NCBI GenBank assembly: GCA_002435955.1
Contig: DIWZ01000032.1
Coordinates: 69,623 to 133,622, forward strand
Direction: 5' to 3'
Length of the DNA stretch: 64,000 bases
DNA from: Pelobacter sp. UBA6093
Lineage (GTDB): Bacteria; Desulfobacterota; Desulfuromonadia; Desulfuromonadales; Syntrophotaleaceae
Part shown: one piece after another, positions 63,336 through 64,000 of the stretch
Layout of the letters: each line of letters starts with the position of its first letter
Numbering within the stretch: position 1 is the first letter of the stretch
Position numbers and translations under genes: made by a program
The notes under the pieces: model-generated
What the model was told of the DNA's origin: nothing
Seen by the model: only the letters and a program-made list of their open reading frames with translations
Database searches by the model: none

Positions 63336-64000
63336 ATGTCCATCAAACCTATCGAATACCATGACGGCATGGTTCGCATGATCGACCAGCGTCTGCTACC
63401 CACCCAGGAAGTGTGGCTCGAATACCGTGACTACCAGGGAGTTGCCGAGGCGATTCGCACCATGGTCATCCGCGGAGCCCCGGCCATCGGCGTAGCGGCG
63501 GCGTACGGAGCGGCTTTCGGTGCGCGCGATATCGAGGCCGATACCTTCGAAGAATTCTTTGCCGGCCTGGAGCAGGCCTGCGCCACCCTCGCCGCCACCC
63601 GCCCCACGGCTGTCAACCTGTTCTGGGCGTTGGACCGCATGAAAACCAAAGCCCGTGCTTTGGCCGACCTGCCCCTGAACGAAATCAAAACCGCCTTGCT
63701 GAGCGAAGCCCAGGACATCGCCGCCGAAGACGAGTCCATCAACCGCACCATGGGCCGCCATGGGGCCGAACTGATCGCCGACGGCGCGCGGGTGCTGACC
63801 CACTGCAATGCCGGTGCTCTTGCCACCGGCGGTTATGGCACCGCCCTGGGGGTCATCCGAGCGGCGGTGGAAAGCGGCAAAACTCTCAGCGTGCTGGCCG
63901 ATGAAACCCGTCCGTTTCTGCAAGGCTCCCGCCTGACCGCTTGGGAGCTGCATAAGGACGGTATCCCCGTCACCCTGATCTGCGACAACATGGCCGGATC
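63336..64000 (+). CDS. mtnA: S-methyl-5-thioribose-1-phosphate isomerase, 3'-truncated
   Basis: Isomerises 5-methylthioribose-1-phosphate to 5-methylthioribulose-1-phosphate in methionine salvage. About 221 residues are visible; the frame is open to the window edge. The family (eIF2B-like fold) is recognised by VIRGAPAIGVAAAYG (about residue 45), the catalytic-Cys segment HCNAGALATGGYGTALGV (about residue 157) and DETRPFLQGSRLTAWEL (about residue 190). Those residues exclude a simple eIF2B subunit and favour MtnA. The ATG at 63336 is preceded by a weak GTGAG and directly by the heptamer block. Function in sulfur-amino-acid salvage is from family knowledge. Confidence 0.93.
   Translation, partial: MSIKPIEYHDGMVRMIDQRLLPTQEVWLEYRDYQGVAEAIRTMVIRGAPAIGVAAAYGAAFGARDIEADTFEEFFAGLEQACATLAATRPTAVNLFWALDRMKTKARALADLPLNEIKTALLSEAQDIAAEDESINRTMGRHGAELIADGARVLTHCNAGALATGGYGTALGVIRAAVESGKTLSVLADETRPFLQGSRLTAWELHKDGIPVTLICDNMAG

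Overview
The window looks like the chromosome of a Desulfuromonadia-type anaerobe (Geobacter/Pelobacter/Syntrophotalea relatives). This is inferred from gene content and order, not from a database match. The clues are a Myxococcus/Geobacter-style type IV pilus (T4P) locus, a nitrogenase-associated homocitrate synthase, a futalosine-pathway MqnA, AcnB-type aconitase and GatCAB. Gene density is high, and most of the centre of the window is on the minus strand with overlapping start/stop codons.

Layout. 1-4.7 kb (plus): 3' part of nifV, a ferritin-like protein, a GNAT acetyltransferase, and an ACT-domain/DUF711 pair, ending at a strong bidirectional terminator beside tRNA-Leu(UAA). 4.9-14.6 kb (minus): mqnA, an outer-membrane efflux protein, accC, accB, pepQ, aroQ, a roadblock/LC7 protein, a TPR protein, aroB and aroC. 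14.7-34.3 kb (minus): the T4P core in transcription order pilB, pilT, pilC, pilS, pilR, pilA1, pilA2, ABC ATPase, ABC permease, TPR membrane protein, pilD, pilM, pilN, pilO, pilP, pilQ. This is nearly the Myxococcus xanthus pil order. A near-consensus sigma-54 promoter lies before pilA1. 34.4-39.8 kb (minus): aroE, ribF, rnr and a DUF1015 gene. 40-51 kb (minus): an NtrB/NtrC-type pair followed by the minor-pilin/adhesin operon fimT, pilV, pilW, pilX, pilY1, pilE. 51-64 kb (mixed): an MFS transporter, a LOR/SDH (TIGR00300) enzyme, an HD protein, acnB, an OmpA lipoprotein, a c-di-GMP-type MshEN domain fused to an atypical receiver, gatC-gatA-gatB, and the 5' part of mtnA.

How it fits together. 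Two pilus loci about 6 kb apart supply everything for a retractable type IVa pilus: secretin, alignment complex, platform, extension and retraction ATPases, two major-type pilins, prepilin peptidase, minor pilins and PilY1. Each locus carries its own sigma-54-linked two-component system. Four shikimate-pathway genes (aroB, aroC, aroE, aroQ) lie around the pilus genes, and mqnA draws chorismate into menaquinone.

The most unusual material is (i) the MshEN-receiver protein with Glu at the phospho-acceptor position, (ii) a PilY1 carrying a PA14 domain, (iii) tandem full-length pilins separated by a terminator, (iv) heptamer arrays and nested inverted repeats that supply the stop codons of neighbouring genes, and (v) conserved pairs of unknown role (ACT + DUF711; TPR + LC7). 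I saw no CRISPR array, prophage, transposase gene or restriction/defence island.
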